A stretch of 38,450 nucleotides of DNA from Lachnospiraceae bacterium. GTDB lineage: Bacteria; Bacillota; Clostridia; Lachnospirales; Lachnospiraceae. Below are positions 25,988 to 33,951 of this stretch, piece after piece (within the stretch, counting starts at the first letter, position 1; each line of letters opens with the position of its first letter). Under the pieces are notes generated by a model that was not told the DNA's origin, ran no database searches, and saw only the letters and a program-made list of their open reading frames with translations. The DNA lies in NCBI GenBank assembly GCA_022776305.1, contig JALFIB010000126.1, positions 1 to 38,450 on the forward strand, written 5' to 3'. The position numbers and the translations under genes are program-made.

Positions 25988-26592
25988 ATGGCAATCAGTA
26001 TCTGTAATGTGCACACGAATACAATTCAAAGAGAAATTACTCCCCATGGGAGTGCCCAGTTTCCTGTTGCATGCTATGAGGACAATATGGAGCTCATGGA
26101 TGTTCCGCTTCACTGGCATGATGAATTTGAATTTATTTTGGCTACGAAAGGAACCGTCACGCTTCATATAGGAACGGTGCATCTGTCTGTCCCAAAAGGT
26201 TCTGCTGTTTTTATCAATTCAGGCTGTCTTCACTCTGTAGAATCTGCTGTTCATAAAGCCAGTGTTTTAAGGTCACTTGTTATCCATCCCAGATTTGTTG
26301 GCGGGGCTATTGACAGCTATTTCTGGCAACAACAAATCAAGCCCTAATGGATCAGGTATCGTGCAGTGAAAGCGTTCTTTTACGCAGCTTTAAGAAAACA
26401 GTGGGCGTCTCACCAATGCGTTATCTTATCAATTACCGCATAGAAAAAGCCGGCGTCCTTCTGTTATCTACCACTTCAAAATCATGTGATATTGCCATCC
26501 AGTGCGGTTTTAATGATTTTAGCTACTTTACCAAATTGTTCCATAAAAAGAAGGGGAAAACACCTATAGAATACAGAAACGCAAAGGACTAA
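25988..26592 (+). pseudogene. AraC-family regulator with internal deletion
   Basis: The 5' part (25988-26347) encodes the cupin sensor domain of an AraC regulator ('MDVPLHWHDEFEFILATKG', 'VPKGSAVFINSGCLHSV') and stops at TAA 26345-26347. The 3' part continues in another frame from 26347. It starts inside the first helix-turn-helix ('CSESVLLRSFKKTVGVSPM') and runs through the complete second one to 'GKTPIEYRNAKD'. The linker and the first DNA-recognition helices, about 80 residues, are missing, and the parts are out of frame. An out-of-frame internal deletion of roughly 240 bp explains this. AAAGGAG before the ATG at 25988 is intact. The cupin half may still be made as a 119-residue protein. 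Confidence 0.75.
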
Positions 26593-26619
26593 TGCCCTTT
26601 GCGTTTCTGTATCTTTTTT
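26571..26619. terminator. 17-bp perfect-stem terminator inside overlapping convergent gene ends
   Basis: ATACAGAAACGCAAAGG (26571-26587) and its exact complement (26596-26612) flank an 8-nt loop and are followed by C and a run of T on the plus strand. The left arm encodes the end of the AraC remnant and the right arm encodes the end of YjdF. The stop codons of the two genes overlap in the loop. Confidence 0.85.
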
Positions 26620-27005
26620 TGCTGTTTCAGTTCAAACATACGCTCAGCTTCTGCCATTTTCTGTTCCCGGCTTTTTACTTTGCGTTCCTGTTTGTTCTGC
26701 TCCTGCTGCAATTTCAGAGCCTGCTGAGACTTCGTTCCAACTCCTGTATCCTGCAGTTGTTTCTTTACATCTCTTTGAACTCTTTTGGGTTTTTTCTTTG
26801 CCTCTTTGACAGCAGCTGCCACAGCCGGGCTGAACCGCAGATCATAGTAATGTTTTAAGATAAACTCATGCACCTCGTAGTCTTTTGGTTCCGCACCAAA
26901 GGTTACTTTTGCGGCTGAAAGTTTTCCATCACAGATGCATTCAAATACACCCACCCAGAATGGATCTTCAAAATATACCGTCAATCTGCCTCTTAGATCG
27001 CCCAT
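26589..27005 (-). CDS. yjdF: YjdF family protein (DUF2992)
   Basis: This 138-residue protein opens with the DUF2992 signature 'GRLTVYFEDPFWVGVFE', continues with 'GKLSAAKVTFGAEPKDYEVHEFIL' and ends in a long lysine/glutamine-rich coiled tail ('QQALKLQQEQNKQERKVKSR'). I chose the ATG at 27005, preceded by AAAGGAGGG. The frame runs on upstream, but that sequence is a structured RNA and not protein. YjdF's molecular role is unknown. The gene is typically controlled by a riboswitch for azaaromatic compounds, suggesting a part in coping with such toxic heterocycles. Its last codons overlap the convergent AraC remnant by four bases. Confidence 0.9.
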   Translation of the reverse strand: MGDLRGRLTVYFEDPFWVGVFECICDGKLSAAKVTFGAEPKDYEVHEFILKHYYDLRFSPAVAAAVKEAKKKPKRVQRDVKKQLQDTGVGTKSQQALKLQQEQNKQERKVKSREQKMAEAERMFELKQQKKIQKRKGH

Positions 27006-27028
27006 GACAATCCCTCCTTTATGAATTG

Positions 27029-27122
27029 GTATGGGCAAAGAATGGACAACCCGGAGGGGCAGGTTACTTACCCTGCTGATAAACCACAGGACGGCCGGGC
27101 TACCTACCGGCTCTGGCATATC
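27029..27122 (-). ncRNA. yjdF (azaaromatic) riboswitch
   Basis: The leader of yjdF has two similar 5-bp stem-loops on the minus strand. The first is GCCGG (27107-27111) with CCGGC (27094-27098) and loop TAGGTAGC. The second is GCAGG (27072-27076) with CCTGC (27059-27063) and loop GTAAGTAA. They are joined by CCTGTGGTTTATCA. Complementary TATG/CATA ends could close the aptamer. The GGTAGC...GTGGTTT...AAGTAACC order fits the yjdF motif as I remember it, and the position directly before yjdF supports it. There is no terminator before the ribosome binding site, so control is probably at translation. Confidence 0.8.
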
Positions 27123-27181
27123 AAATCATATGCGTTGCGTTTTTATCTTTGCATAAAACAGTTGCCTGTTTCGTTGATTTG

Positions 27182-27210
27182 AATATACCACATTTTTCTG
27201 TATCTGTATA
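27182..27210 (-). promoter_or_regulatory. Promoter of the yjdF riboswitch transcript
   Basis: TATACA (27205-27210, minus strand), a 17-bp spacer and TATATT (27182-27187), with TG one base before the -10 box. Transcription would start near 27175 and give a leader of about 170 nt that holds the whole aptamer. Confidence 0.6.
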
Positions 27211-27224
27211 CCTCGTATCTATTG

Positions 27225-28298
27225 TTAAAGGCAGTTCTCAACTTCCTTCCGTTTCTCGTATAATACACAGCCTCCCTTATGGTCTTCCATCAATGTACCA
27301 CTATTTTGTAATTTCAGAAACAGGTTGGAATGCAGCGCCTCTCTCAGAGAGGTATCCCTCACATTCACATCCGAATACGGTGAAAAAGGACAAGGTTCTG
27401 CGCCACCATGAGAATTGATATGGAAAAATCCTCTGCCTGCAGCAATGCACCCGCCGGAAGACTTTTCATCTCCCGGAAAACACAAAAAGACCATGTCCTG
27501 ATATTTTTTTCTGATTTCTGCAAGACGCCGGTTCATATATTCTCGTTCCAAATCTCCCGGAGCCAGTTTTTCCAGTTCTCGTGTCATCGGAACAAACTCT
27601 ACGAAAAACAGCGCTTTGCAGTCACGCTCTGCCAGCTTTTGAATAAACGCATCGGAGGTTACCTCCTCCAAGTTTTCTTTTGTAACTGTTACAGAAGAAC
27701 CAAACATCAATCTTTCCCTCTGCATCTCTTCCATAGCAGAAAGAACCTTTGCATAAACGCCTTCTCCCCTTCTGGAATCCGTCTGTTTTTCTTTTCCTTC
27801 GATACTGAATATAGGCAGGAGATTTCTTGATCTTTTCATCATCCCCATATATATATCATCAATCAATGTTCCGTTTGTAAAAATGGGGAACAGGATGTTT
27901 TGTCTCTTTCCGGCCATTTCCATCACATCACGGCGGATCATCGGTTCCCCTCCCGCTAAAAGAATAAAACTAATTCCCATCTCCTCGGCCTGTTCAAAAA
28001 TAGAATCCCATTCCTCGGCGGAAAGCTGTCCTGTCGGTTTATCATCCACACAGGAATGTACCGCTCTGGCATAGCAGCCTGCGCAATGCAGATTACAGCT
28101 GCTGGTAATGCTGGCAATCAAGAAAGCAGGAATATGCTCCCCCGCTTTTTCTGAAATTTCCCGCCTCTTCGATGATGCCTTGGCTGAAACTGCAAATTTG
28201 GCCATAAAAATACTTTGCGCCGGATTTGTTAAAGTAACTTTTACTGCATTTTTTATGATATTTTCCACTCCGGCAGTCATATATTCCTGTATATTCAT
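27225..28298 (-). CDS. Radical SAM protein with SPASM-like C-terminus
   Basis: This 357-residue protein has the radical SAM Fe-S motif CxxxCxxC in 'CNLHCAGCYARA', then 'LLAGGEPMIRRD' (the GGE SAM-binding motif) and 'IFTNGTLID'. Late cysteines ('GGCIAAGRGFFHINSHGGAEPCPFS' region, which is typical, and 'GGCVLYEKRK') suggest an auxiliary cluster of the SPASM type. The substrate is unknown, and no precursor peptide is seen next to it. The ATG at 28298 lies 11 bp after the stop of the kinase gene, so the two are co-transcribed. A longer frame to 28451 overlaps the kinase and is unlikely to be used. Confidence 0.85.
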   Translation of the reverse strand: MNIQEYMTAGVENIIKNAVKVTLTNPAQSIFMAKFAVSAKASSKRREISEKAGEHIPAFLIASITSSCNLHCAGCYARAVHSCVDDKPTGQLSAEEWDSIFEQAEEMGISFILLAGGEPMIRRDVMEMAGKRQNILFPIFTNGTLIDDIYMGMMKRSRNLLPIFSIEGKEKQTDSRRGEGVYAKVLSAMEEMQRERLMFGSSVTVTKENLEEVTSDAFIQKLAERDCKALFFVEFVPMTRELEKLAPGDLEREYMNRRLAEIRKKYQDMVFLCFPGDEKSSGGCIAAGRGFFHINSHGGAEPCPFSPYSDVNVRDTSLREALHSNLFLKLQNSGTLMEDHKGGCVLYEKRKEVENCL

Positions 28299-28309
28299 AT
28301 TTTTTCCAT

Positions 28310-30187
28310 TTATCTGTCCTCCACTGTCTCGTCCTTTTTCCGGTAGATACGGAAAAACTCTTCTATTGCCCTGACAATGGATTCTTTGCCGGAAACAGTC
28401 CAGTCCGCTCTCATTCCGATCTGTCTGAGCATTTTGCTCACACTCATGCAAGTATCCGTGTCATCATCCACCACTAATGCTCTTGCTCCCTGCAATTCAG
28501 GGATTGGCTCATATTTCACAACATTGTCTGAGAGCTTACAGTCAAATACAACGGAAAACTCCGTACCTTTTCCTTCTTCACTTTTTACGCTGATAGTCCC
28601 GCCCATCATGTCCACAATGTTTTTCGTGATCGCCATTCCAAGCCCGGTTCCTTGAATTCCGCTTACGGTTGAAGTCTGCTCTCTGGTAAACGATTCAAAA
28701 ATATGCTTCTGGAATTCCTCAGACATTCCAATACCATTATCCTTTATGCGGAATTCATAAGTTGCATAACCGTTTAGTTTACAAGGCTTTTCAGAAACCC
28801 TGATACTGATGGTTCCACCGACAGATGTAAATTTAATCGCATTGCTGACAATATTCAGCAACACCTGATTGAGGCGGAGCTTGTCTGTAATGATGTCTTC
28901 ATTGAGAATATCCTGTGTATCAATATACAGGTCTTGCTGTTTTGCAGAAATATTAGACTGGATGATGGTCCTGAGATCGTGGAGTACATCCGGAAGATGT
29001 ACTTCTTTTTCTTCAATCTTCACCCGCCCGCTCTCAATACGGCTCATATCAAGAACGTCATTGATCAGGCTCAATAAATGGTTGCTTGACGTAGAGATCT
29101 TACTGAGGTAGTCTCTGGTCGTTTCTACATTGTCAAGGTGGGCTGCCGCCAACGCTGTAAACCCAATGATTGCGTTCATTGGAGTACGTATGTCATGGGA
29201 CATATTGTTGAGGAAAACCGTCTTCGCCCGGTTGGCATGTTCGGCAGCTGCAAGTGCATCCACAAGGGCCTTTCTATGGATCTCTTTTTCCCGTTCTTCT
29301 TCATCCACATTCAGGAATGCAAAGGCAATATTGGACGCTTCTTCCTCTATTTTTGCAAATTTGATCAACACAAGCTCAAGCCATTGGTATTCGCCATTTT
29401 TTCCGGTATTTTGAAACCTGTAGGCATATCGTTTCTTATCCCGGAGCAATCTTTTTAAATAATCCTCATCGGCAAACCGAAGTAATTCCTCACGAAAATC
29501 CGGATGCGCATAAGAATTCACCAGATTTCTGAATCTGTTAAAATAGTCTTCTGAATTTCCAGTATGATCTTCTGTACTTTCTTCGGAAGCCGTTCCATTT
29601 ATATCGTATTTCGAATACTCTTTCGTATTGAGATTGATAAAATACAAAGTGGAATACTGGCTGGCCAGCCCTTCGATTTTCTTTATGTCTTCTTCAAGAA
29701 TCTTTCTCTGCTCTACGTCTTTCGCATGCAGTTCTTCAATTTTTGTCAGGTCAAGAACATAAGTGATTGCCAGAAGGTCATCGTTCGACAGGTCGCGGTA
29801 CATCACCACATGCTGTTCCGCTAACATGGGATTACCCAAAGTATCCTTGGTCCAATAGCGGTGGCAAAGGTGATCTTCCCCTTTTTCAAAACATTTTTCC
29901 AGATGATCTCTATCGAAAAACGCAAAGTAATCTTGCTGCTGCTCCTCTGCCAATTGATTGCCCCATTATTCAATCACGTCCCAATATCTACAGTCATCGG
30001 GGAACCCGATTGCCTCATTGATGCTATATTCAACATCGTCAATGACCTGATACATAGTTCCCGGAACGAGGTTCTGAGTGATATTAATGTTGTAGTAAGC
30101 TCCTGCACTTGAAGAAAGTGCATGCTCCATGATTTTTATTTTTTTCTTATATGTTTCGAGCTGCTGCTCTAGCTTGGTAATCCCCAC
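28310..30187 (-). pseudogene. Hybrid histidine kinase with in-frame stop and truncated receiver
   Basis: The gene encodes a PAS-containing sensor part, a HisKA domain with the phospho-histidine in 'NNMSHDIRTPMNA' (codon 331), an HATPase domain ('DNGIGMSEEF', 'GTGLGMAIT') and the start of a receiver domain ('ALVVDDDTDT'). A TAA at 29966-29968 (codon 74) interrupts the first PAS domain in frame; the sequence continues in the same frame with 'WGNQLAEEQQQDYFAFF'. The receiver ends after ~55 residues ('VSGKESIVRAIEEFFRIY...'), before the phospho-acceptor aspartate. I chose a GTG start at 30187 with GGAGG eight bases upstream. A shorter product from the TTG at 29953 could still have kinase domains. 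The radical SAM gene follows directly. Confidence 0.75.
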
Positions 30188-30232
30188 TCTGGTAACCTCC
30201 GGTATTTTTGCAATTGCAATTCCCATGCGATA

Positions 30233-30264
30233 ACAGGGTGAGGGCATCCGCCTGCTCACCCTGT
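30233..30264. repeat. 10-bp perfect inverted repeat in the kinase leader
   Basis: ACAGGGTGAG (30233-30242) and CTCACCCTGT (30255-30264) flank 12 bases containing GGC...GCC, which can extend the stem. There is no T run, so it is not a normal terminator. It lies 46-78 bases upstream of the chosen GTG at 30187 and overlaps the end of a 31-codon upstream ORF. Confidence 0.65.
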
Positions 30265-30351
30265 CAGCAAAGGAGAGAGAATATTGATAAGAAATTTAAA
30301 ATCTCTATTTGCAATTTTTATTGACATTTTAATTTCATCAACATATCGCAT
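30256..30351 (-). other. Possible 31-residue upstream ORF in the kinase leader
   Basis: The frame encodes MRYVDEIKMSIKIANRDFKF and 11 more residues. It starts seven bases after the predicted transcription start and ends with a TGA that overlaps a GTG in the kinase frame (GTGA). It has no clear ribosome binding site. It may be a leader peptide, a remnant, or chance. Confidence 0.3.
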
Positions 30352-30364
30352 ATATATTGCATCA

Positions 30365-30393
30365 ATCATACCATAATGCACCTACTAAAACAA
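30365..30393 (-). promoter_or_regulatory. Promoter of the kinase / radical SAM operon
   Basis: TTGTTT (30388-30393, minus strand), a 17-bp spacer and TATGAT (30365-30370), with TG one base before the -10 box. The rest of 30394-30503 is AT-rich, with nothing else recognised. Confidence 0.6.
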
Positions 30394-30503
30394 GATATTT
30401 CTCCAGCCTAACCCTTTTATTTTGTGTCACGATAGTTGTTATTGTTCATTTTCTGTCATTAATATTTACATAAATACGTATATCAAATCCAGTAGAGCAT
30501 AAT

Positions 30504-30532
30504 AAACCCAGCCAAAAATCTATCTGGGATTT
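30504..30532 (-). terminator. Terminator at the end of the ars operon
   Basis: On the minus strand AAATCCCAG (30524-30532) pairs with CTGGGTTT (30504-30511) and is followed by ATTATG. The stem spans the acr3 stop codon. It is short and the U tract is weak, so termination is probably partial. Confidence 0.5.
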
Positions 30533-31574
30533 GTCGAGAACCACCCTGCAGTTTTGTTGGCAATCTTTACTAACGTCAGCATGACAGGAACCTCGGTCAG
30601 CACACCCACTGTAGTAGCAAGCGCCGCAGGGCTGGTTGTACCAAACAATGCCACTGCCACTGCTACTGCCAATTCAAAAAAGTTGGATGCGCCAATCATT
30701 CCGGCAGGAGCTGCTATATCGTGAGGCAGTCCTAAGAGTTTACAGGCAATATAAGCAATGGAAAATATTAAAAGAGTTTGTAAAACCATCGGTATCGCAA
30801 TGAGTACGATATGCAGTGGATTGTCAAGAATAACTTCACTTTGCCCCATGAAAATCAACACTAGAGTTAATAACAGGCCAATTGTAGTTACAGAATCAAA
30901 TTTATGGATGAATACATTTTCAAAGTATTCCCTTCCTTTGCTTTTTGTGACCAAAATACGAGTCAAGATACCCCCTGCCAGCGGAACGACTACAAATAAT
31001 ACCACACTGAGAACCAATGTATCAAAAGGTACAGATACATCAGATACCCCCAAAAGAATTTTTACAATAGGTACAAAAGCAACCAGAATAATCAGGTCAT
31101 TGGTCGTTACCTGTACCACCGTGTATGCCGGATTGCCATGTGTCAGTGTACTCCAAACAAACACCATGGCAGTACAGGGTGCTGCCCCAAGCAGTACTGC
31201 CCCGCTAAATATTCTGTTGCAAGATCTGGTGCAATAAATCCCTTAAAAACCACAAAGAAAAACAAAGAAGCAATTCCATACATGGTAAACGGCTTTACCA
31301 GCCAATTGACGATCCATGTAACAAAAAGGCCTTTCGGATTTTTGCCCACATTACGGATACTCTGGAAATTCACTTTCAACATCATCGGATAGATCATAAT
31401 CCAAATCAGTACCGCCATTGGAATAGATATCCGGGCATATTCAAACTTGTTTAAAAGTGCTGGTAATTCTGGAATAAAATGGCCAAGGACTACTCCGACA
31501 ACCATACAAAGCAATACCCATACTGTTAAATAACGCTGAAAACAACTGATACCGGAACTTTTATCTTTACTCAT
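30520..31574 (-). pseudogene. acr3: Arsenite efflux transporter Acr3, frameshifted in a G tract
   Basis: The two frames together encode a complete ~350-residue ACR3-type arsenite permease with about 10 transmembrane segments. The first frame (31574 down to ~31200) ends 'PDLATEYLAG' and then goes out of frame. The second resumes at 'CTAMVFVWSTLTHGNPAYTV' and runs to the end. The break is at a run of four G (minus strand, 31200-31203), where five would restore 'LAGAVLLGAAPCTAMVF'. The conserved cysteine needed for arsenite transport in this family lies just after the break. A one-base loss by slippage or a sequencing error fits equally well. It is the last gene of the ars operon. If real, arsenite export would depend on the DUF318-type permease or on frameshifting. 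Confidence 0.85.
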
Positions 31575-31664
31575 TTTTCTGCCTCCTGATATATTGATTT
31601 TTATCTATTTGTTCTATGGTAAGAAAGCTGATACAGGTTATACCAGAATCAGCTTCCTTTTGTT

Positions 31665-32114
31665 TTAATTCAATTTTTCTTTTAGCTGAAGCACTTTTTC
31701 CTTAATCAAACGGATGGTCTCTTTAAATATCTCATCCGATTTTCCGCTCGGATCATCCAAGCCCCAGTTTTCTATATACTGGGCGGAAATATATGGGCAG
31801 CTTACATTACAACCCATGAAAATCACTACATCCGGCTTAGGAATGTCAGAAATCAGCTTATTATATTGTGTAAGCTCCATGTCAATACCGTGGATTTGTT
31901 TCATTAGGCGCACTGCATCCGGATTGATGTGATCTTTTAATTCTGTGCCGGCAGAATAGCTTTCAAACACATCCGAAGCCAGTTCTTTTCCAAAGGCCTC
32001 GGCAATCTGACTCCGGCAGGAATTATGGACGCATATAAATGCCACTTTCGGTTTTCCTTCACACTGTAGTCTAGGCTTATAAGTTTCACAATCACAGCCA
32101 CATCCCTTACCCAT
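31665..32114 (-). CDS. arsC: Arsenate reductase, thioredoxin-coupled LMW phosphatase type
   Basis: This 149-residue enzyme reduces arsenate to arsenite. It has the P-loop 'CVHNSCRS' (CX5R) after a first beta strand 'KVAFI', the downstream redox cysteine in 'GCNVSCPYI' and the 'DDPSGKSDE' segment. These are features of the S. aureus-type ArsC. A cysteine-rich N-terminal extension ('GKGCGCDCETYKPRLQC') is added and may bind metalloid or take part in thiol relay. AAGGAGGG precedes the ATG. The thioredoxin-like gene 12 bp upstream is a natural electron donor. Confidence 0.92.
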   Translation of the reverse strand: MGKGCGCDCETYKPRLQCEGKPKVAFICVHNSCRSQIAEAFGKELASDVFESYSAGTELKDHINPDAVRLMKQIHGIDMELTQYNKLISDIPKPDVVIFMGCNVSCPYISAQYIENWGLDDPSGKSDEIFKETIRLIKEKVLQLKEKLN

Positions 32115-32126
32115 GATATGCCCTCC

Positions 32127-32447
32127 TTAGAACCCCAATTTATGCAGTAGTTTTTCTACGTCAGCTGCTTTCAGTACCTTGCCCATGGATACAACCTTTT
32201 CATTGACTACAATAGCAGGCATACTCATTACTCCGTATTCCATGACTTTCTGCATATCGGTGATATACTCAACTTCAATGGATAACCCCAATGCTTTGAC
32301 AGCTTCTTTCGCATTTTCATACTGTTCATGACAGGATTTACACCCTGCACCTAATACCTTGATACAGCAGATACCCTCCGTTGCCTCTGCACAACAGGTA
32401 TTCGTAATTTCCTCTTCCTTCTTTTTTCCAAAACCAAATAAACCCAT
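32127..32447 (-). CDS. Thioredoxin-family redox protein
   Basis: This 106-residue protein has a thioredoxin/glutaredoxin-like fold with the active site CKSC in 'LGAGCKSCHEQYENAKEA', a cis-proline-like 'VMSMPAIVVNEKVVSMGKV' and the C-terminal helix 'ADVEKLLHKLGF'. This is the pattern of small TM0996-type thioredoxins. Extra cysteine pairs lie in the N-terminal extension ('TNTCCAEATEGICC'). AAGGAGG precedes the ATG. It sits between the permease and arsC genes and probably supplies electrons to ArsC or hands thiol-bound metalloid to the permease. Confidence 0.88.
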   Translation of the reverse strand: MGLFGFGKKKEEEITNTCCAEATEGICCIKVLGAGCKSCHEQYENAKEAVKALGLSIEVEYITDMQKVMEYGVMSMPAIVVNEKVVSMGKVLKAADVEKLLHKLGF

Positions 32448-32464
32448 GATGATATCCTCCTTTT

Positions 32465-33481
32465 TTATATTAACATATACTGAAACACATTGAACAGGTA
32501 ACCAACGATGATAATTCCTACAGTACAGATTGCAACGAAAACACCAAGCAGTTTCGGTTTCACAGCTTTCTTCAGCATGATCATGGATGGCAGGCTCAGT
32601 GTAGTAACAGCCATCATAAAGCTAAGGATCGTACCAAGCTGTGCCCCCTTTGCAAGCAGCGCCTCCGCAACAGGAATTGTACCAAAAATATCAGAGTACA
32701 TCGGAACACCAACAAGAACAGCCAGCACCACTCCAAAGGGATTATTACTTCCAAGCACTGTCTGGATCCACGCTTCCGGAATCCAGTTGTGGATGACTGC
32801 ACCGATTCCGACACCGATCAAAATGTACGGGAAAACTTTTTTGAAAGTAGCCGTCACCTGCTCCTTTGCATAAACAAGGCGGTCTTTTACCGTCAATCCG
32901 GGAACTTCAATGTCTATACTTCCTTTGGCATTACGGATAAATTCTTCTACGTAGTTTTCCATGTGCATTTTTTCTATTAATGTACCGCCGGCCACTGCTA
33001 TCACGAGCCCCACTACAACATATACCACGGCAACTTTAGCACCAAAAATACTCATAAGAAGTACCAGACTACCCAGATCAACCATCGGGGAAGAAATCAG
33101 GAAAGAAAAAGTTACTCCAAGGGGCAAGCCTGCACTGGTAAATCCGATGAATAAAGGAATTGATGAGCACGAACAGAATGGTGTGACTGTGCCCAGCAAG
33201 GCAGCGATAATATTTGCCCAGATCCCTCTAAAACGACCCAAAATCCGTTTGCTCCGTTCAGGCGGAAAGTAACTTTGAATATAAGAAATAACGAAAATCA
33301 GAAAACATAGCAATACGGTGATCTTTATAACATCGTAGAGAAAAAACTGAATACTGCCGCCCCAGCGTGATGAGGTGTCCAGCCCTGCAGCCAAAAGGCC
33401 CTTTCCAATCAAAGCGTTCAGCCATTTCATTCCAAGTACTTGATCCTGCATGAAAAGCCAGAAAGAATTTAATAGATCCAT
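32465..33481 (-). CDS. DUF318-type permease (ArsP / SO_0444-like)
   Basis: This 338-residue membrane protein has 8-10 hydrophobic segments. The core motif 'TPFCSCSSIPLFIGFTSAG' near residue 115 is typical of DUF318 permeases, whose cysteines are thought to bind thiophilic metals or organoarsenicals (ArsP). A second repeat contains 'NPFGVVLAVLVGVPMYSD'. GAAAGGAG precedes the ATG. It follows arsR by 85 bp and precedes the thioredoxin gene, so export of trivalent arsenicals or a related metal is likely. It may back up the interrupted Acr3. Confidence 0.88.
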   Translation of the reverse strand: MDLLNSFWLFMQDQVLGMKWLNALIGKGLLAAGLDTSSRWGGSIQFFLYDVIKITVLLCFLIFVISYIQSYFPPERSKRILGRFRGIWANIIAALLGTVTPFCSCSSIPLFIGFTSAGLPLGVTFSFLISSPMVDLGSLVLLMSIFGAKVAVVYVVVGLVIAVAGGTLIEKMHMENYVEEFIRNAKGSIDIEVPGLTVKDRLVYAKEQVTATFKKVFPYILIGVGIGAVIHNWIPEAWIQTVLGSNNPFGVVLAVLVGVPMYSDIFGTIPVAEALLAKGAQLGTILSFMMAVTTLSLPSMIMLKKAVKPKLLGVFVAICTVGIIIVGYLFNVFQYMLI

Positions 33482-33566
33482 AAAATAGAGCTCCTTTCAA
33501 ATAGATAAATTCAAAACTATCTAATTATTATCCCAAAGAAAAACCATCCTTTCAGATGGCCTTTCG

Positions 33567-33884
33567 TCATTTGCCACAGCACGCATCATCCTGTTTTCCG
33601 GAAAACTCCAAGGTAACCTGCTCCTCCAACAACTTCTTTGCACGTTCTGCGCCAGCCGGATTAAGAGAATAATGTACCCATTTCCCATCTTTACGTCCCT
33701 GTACAATATCGGCATCGCACAGTATTTTCATATGATGGGACAACGTAGGCTGTGTAATATGCAAGTCTTCCAACAGCCTACATGCACATTTTTCTCCTGT
33801 CCTGAGCTGTTCTAAAATTTTCAGCCTGTTTTCATCGCAAAATGCTTTAAACACCTTTACTGTTTCATTGTATGCAGATGCCAC
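33567..33884 (-). CDS. arsR: ArsR-family metalloid-responsive repressor
   Basis: This 105-residue winged-helix repressor has the recognition helix region 'HITQPTLSHHMKILCDADIV' and 'GRKDGKWVHYSLN' as the wing. The cysteine pair in 'GEKCACRLLEDL' is at the position of the arsenite site of ELCVCDL-type ArsR proteins; two more cysteines end the protein ('DDACCGK'). The start is GTG with AGGCGG upstream. A palindrome overlies the start site of its consensus promoter, so autoregulation of the five-gene ars operon is expected. Arsenite would bind the cysteines and release the repressor. Confidence 0.93.
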   Translation of the reverse strand: MASAYNETVKVFKAFCDENRLKILEQLRTGEKCACRLLEDLHITQPTLSHHMKILCDADIVQGRKDGKWVHYSLNPAGAERAKKLLEEQVTLEFSGKQDDACCGK

Positions 33885-33901
33885 TTTTTCCGCCTCACAC
33901 T

Positions 33902-33917
33902 CAAATTTTTGAATTTG
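33902..33917. promoter_or_regulatory. ArsR operator
   Basis: CAAATT (33902-33907), four bases, then its complement (33912-33917) in CAAATTTTTGAATTTG. It lies at the transcription start of the arsR promoter, 5 bp from the -10 box. Confidence 0.65.
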
Positions 33918-33922
33918 TCTAT

Positions 33923-33951
33923 ATTATATTCAACACATAGAAATTTGTCAA
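33923..33951 (-). promoter_or_regulatory. Consensus promoter of the ars operon
   Basis: TTGACA (33946-33951, minus strand), exactly 17 bp, then TATAAT (33923-33928). Both boxes match consensus perfectly. The -35 box contains the TGA stop of the upstream SDR gene. Confidence 0.88.

Noticed and set aside
27006-27119. N-terminal extension of YjdF
   Set aside because: The frame is open, but the DNA folds as the yjdF aptamer and a good ribosome binding site precedes the ATG at 27005.
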